Below are positions 42,584-44,029 of a stretch of DNA of 44,029 nucleotides, piece by piece. Below the pieces are notes generated by a model, which was given only the letters and a program-made list of their open reading frames with translations, was not told where the DNA came from and did not search any database. The DNA lies in contig NZ_JACEHE010000047.1 in the NCBI RefSeq assembly GCF_013778455.1, positions 1-44,029 of the forward strand. The letters are read 5' to 3'. How positions within the stretch are numbered: position 1 is the stretch's first letter; the number at the start of each line of letters is the position of its first letter. The position numbers and the translations under genes are program-made. The stretch is from Streptomyces himalayensis subsp. himalayensis (GTDB taxonomy: Bacteria; Actinomycetota; Actinomycetes; Streptomycetales; Streptomycetaceae).

Positions 42584-42607
42584 GCTGCCAAGGAGGCTGC
42601 CAAGGAG
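42584..42607 (+). repeat. Duplicated ribosome-binding site (2 x 12 bases)
   Basis: GCTGCCAAGGAG occurs twice in tandem just before the CBS-protein start. The second AAGGAG is the properly spaced Shine-Dalgarno (6 bases from ATG). Confidence 0.8.
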
Positions 42608-42613
42608 GCTGTC

Positions 42614-43039
42614 ATGACCAGTGCGCGAGACGTCATGCACACCGGTGCGGACTGTGTGGGCGAGCACGAGACGCTGGATGCCGCGGCACGGCGCATGCGG
42701 GACCTCGATGTGGGCGCGCTGCCGATCTGCGGTGACGACGACAAGCTGCACGGCATCATCACCGACCGCGACATCGTGGTGAAGTGCCTGGCCGCCGGGG
42801 GTGATCCGACGAAGATGACCGCCGGCGAACTGGCGCAGGGCAAGCCCGTCACGGTGAAGGCGGACGCGGACATCAAGCAGGTGCTGGAGACCATGGAGGA
42901 GCACCGGATCCGCCGTGTTCCGATCATCGACGAGAACAAGCGGCTGGTCGGCATGATCAGCGAGGCCGACCTGGCGCGCAACCTGCCGGAGAAGGAGGTG
43001 GGCCGGTTCGTGGAGGCCGTCGTGGCGTACAGCATCTGA
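42614..43039 (+). CDS. Two-CBS-domain protein, Hrp1 (Rv2626c)-like
   Basis: The 141-residue protein consists of a CBS pair (Bateman module). CBS1 is about 7-62 (CVGEHETLDAAARRMRDLDVGALPICGDDDKLHGIITDRDIV). CBS2 is about 75-130 (VKADADIKQVLETMEEHRIRRVPIIDENKRLVGMISEADLA). The sequence closely follows mycobacterial hypoxic response protein 1, including the Cys at the start of CBS1 and ALPICGDDD. CBS pairs bind adenine nucleotides or c-di-AMP; for Hrp1 the ligand is unclear. ATG 42614 has a duplicated Shine-Dalgarno. With the Rv2629-like gene nearby it suggests a dormancy/oxygen-limitation locus. Confidence 0.92.
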   Translation: MTSARDVMHTGADCVGEHETLDAAARRMRDLDVGALPICGDDDKLHGIITDRDIVVKCLAAGGDPTKMTAGELAQGKPVTVKADADIKQVLETMEEHRIRRVPIIDENKRLVGMISEADLARNLPEKEVGRFVEAVVAYSI

Positions 43040-43481
43040 CCTGCTGCGGCAGAACCTCTCCACACGATCACGCACCACACCTTGAGGACGCGGATGTTGC
43101 CGGAGCGCCGTGGGCGGCGCTGCCTGCCTCGCGAGCCGGTCCCCCGCTCCGTTCCGCGCGCGGCGGGTCCCTTCCCCTCAGGCGGTTCGCCATCGAGGTC
43201 CGCCGCGCTGCGGCTTCAATCGGCCCCACGGCCCCACGGCGATCGGACAGTCGTCCCATGGGTGAAGTCGTGACGCCGGACATGTGGGCGGATTGTGAAC
43301 GCGCCACCACATGCGAACGCATTTCCACGAAACGCCAGGCTTCGCCACCCCTTCCGCGCCGTAGAAATATCTACCAGCATGAGCGCGTCGGACCCGGTGC
43401 ACCAATCCGAACAGGTTTGTGCCCATTGGGAGTTGATTCTCCGTCCGATCATGCCGAGCAGATGTTTTATGGAGGAGGGTC
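43040..43481. other. Gene-free region before the last gene
   Basis: These 442 bases hold no convincing frame. GTAGAAATATCTAC (43364-43377) is a near-perfect palindrome and a locally AT-rich spot. GGAGGAGGG at 43471-43479 is the ribosome-binding site of the next gene. Confidence 0.5.
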
Positions 43482-44006
43482 ATGAGGAATTCGGCCTCGA
43501 GGCAAGCCATGGAGTGGCTCGCCGCGGCCGCGAAGGATCCCCGCGCGTGCAAACGGGAGTGGGAATACGGCGAACACGGGACGGTGGTACTGGCTTCCGG
43601 ACGGTTCTGGGACGTGCTCAGCGTTCCCGAGGAGCTCGGCCTGCTCACGCTCGACACCCTGCTGCGCACCCCGCAGTACGAGCCCGGGCCGACACTCGCG
43701 GACTTCGCAGCGCACAGAGTCGGCTTCTTCCTGCCGCCGGATCCGGCCTGCCGCTGGATCGGCTCCGGCATCCGCTACGCAGGTAAGGGATCCTGGGTCG
43801 CCGTGCCTCCCCCTTACCGGTCCGGACGCTCTCTGCAGTGGCTCGTTCCGCCCGACGGCAGCGGCGACCTGCACACCCCGGCCGCCCTCGAACTGGCGCT
43901 TCGTCAGGCGACGGGCGAGCTCGCCGTCATCATCAGCCGGGCGGAGGCCCGACAGGGTGGTCACTCGGAGTTCTTCCGGCCGCACGACTCGCGGCCTCAG
44001 GGCTAG
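43482..44006 (+). CDS. Conserved Streptomyces hypothetical protein
   Basis: The 174-residue protein starts MRNSASRQAMEWLAAAAKDPRA. It contains the stretch YGEHGTVVLASGRFWDVLSVPEELG and DFAAHRVGFFLPPDPACRWIGSGIRYAGKGSWVAVPPPY. The phrase order resembles the N-terminal part of prim-pol-like (bifunctional DNA primase/polymerase N) domains found in many Streptomyces proteins, but I cannot see catalytic Asp pairs and do not assign that function. ATG 43482 has the very strong leader GGAGGAGGG. It ends 23 bases before the window edge. Confidence 0.7.
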   Translation: MRNSASRQAMEWLAAAAKDPRACKREWEYGEHGTVVLASGRFWDVLSVPEELGLLTLDTLLRTPQYEPGPTLADFAAHRVGFFLPPDPACRWIGSGIRYAGKGSWVAVPPPYRSGRSLQWLVPPDGSGDLHTPAALELALRQATGELAVIISRAEARQGGHSEFFRPHDSRPQG

Positions 44007-44029
44007 CGCCCCGGGTCCACGCTCTCGGG

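Noticed and set aside
1..44029. tRNA and rRNA genes
   Set aside because: I saw no cloverleaf with TTCGAATC-type T-loop or rRNA signature, but without a scan this is not exhaustive.
1..44029. Biosynthetic gene cluster, phage or defence system
   Set aside because: No PKS/NRPS, integrase, phage structural, restriction or toxin-antitoxin genes were recognised.

Overview
The window is high-GC actinobacterial chromosome, almost certainly Streptomyces. The evidence is strong GC bias at third codon positions, many GTG/TTG starts, and the content and order of a conserved block: sseA-like, sepH, AldO-like, MFS, hemH, suhB-like, cutRS, DUF4193, DUF3093, dut, DUF3710, kdpDE, DUF3159, two TrkA/RCK genes, a KimA-like permease and a TRAM-domain RNA methyltransferase. 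From memory this follows the S. coelicolor SCO585x-SCO590x region. In that species I recall the red (prodiginine) cluster lying near the permease/methyltransferase end; nothing of the kind is here. No similarity search was run, so all family calls are by motif recognition.

Left accessory block (1-5.26 kb): a pstB tail with an altered Walker B/D-loop, an OmpR-type regulator without its phospho-acceptor Asp, an arsenic-type ArsR, a pstS gene broken by an internal deletion, an ArsO-like flavoprotein with a Cys-rich tail, and a two-domain glyoxalase-like protein. Two sequences resembling PhoP (PHO) boxes lie beside arsR and pstS. This looks like a partly decayed phosphate/arsenate locus.

Conserved core (5.6-31.9 kb): sulfur transfer, cell division (SepH), sugar-alcohol oxidation, haem synthesis, secretion-stress sensing (CutRS), nucleotide hygiene (dut) and a group of potassium-related genes. 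That group comprises KdpD and KdpE without kdpFABC, two RCK (TrkA) proteins, and a large KimA-like permease. Several dispersed intergenic repeats and strong hairpin terminators separate the units.

Right accessory block (31.9-44 kb): a Tat-secreted GH11 xylanase behind CGAAA/TTTCG palindromes, a 1487-residue CtpI-like P-type ATPase, a fossil of an ArsR plus heavy-metal ATPase pair, and a clear ydaO-type c-di-AMP riboswitch driving a secreted LysM/lytic-transglycosylase protein. After that comes a set resembling the mycobacterial dormancy (DosR) regulon: a second inorganic pyrophosphatase, a baeRF/Rv2629-like protein, a broken MerR gene, and an Hrp1/Rv2626c-like two-CBS protein behind three 19-bp tandem repeats. 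The window ends with a Streptomyces protein I do not recognise.

The main themes are ion homeostasis (K+, phosphate/arsenate, metal cations) and envelope or dormancy functions. Repeated deletion scars (pstS, ArsR/metal ATPase, merR) are confined to the two accessory flanks.
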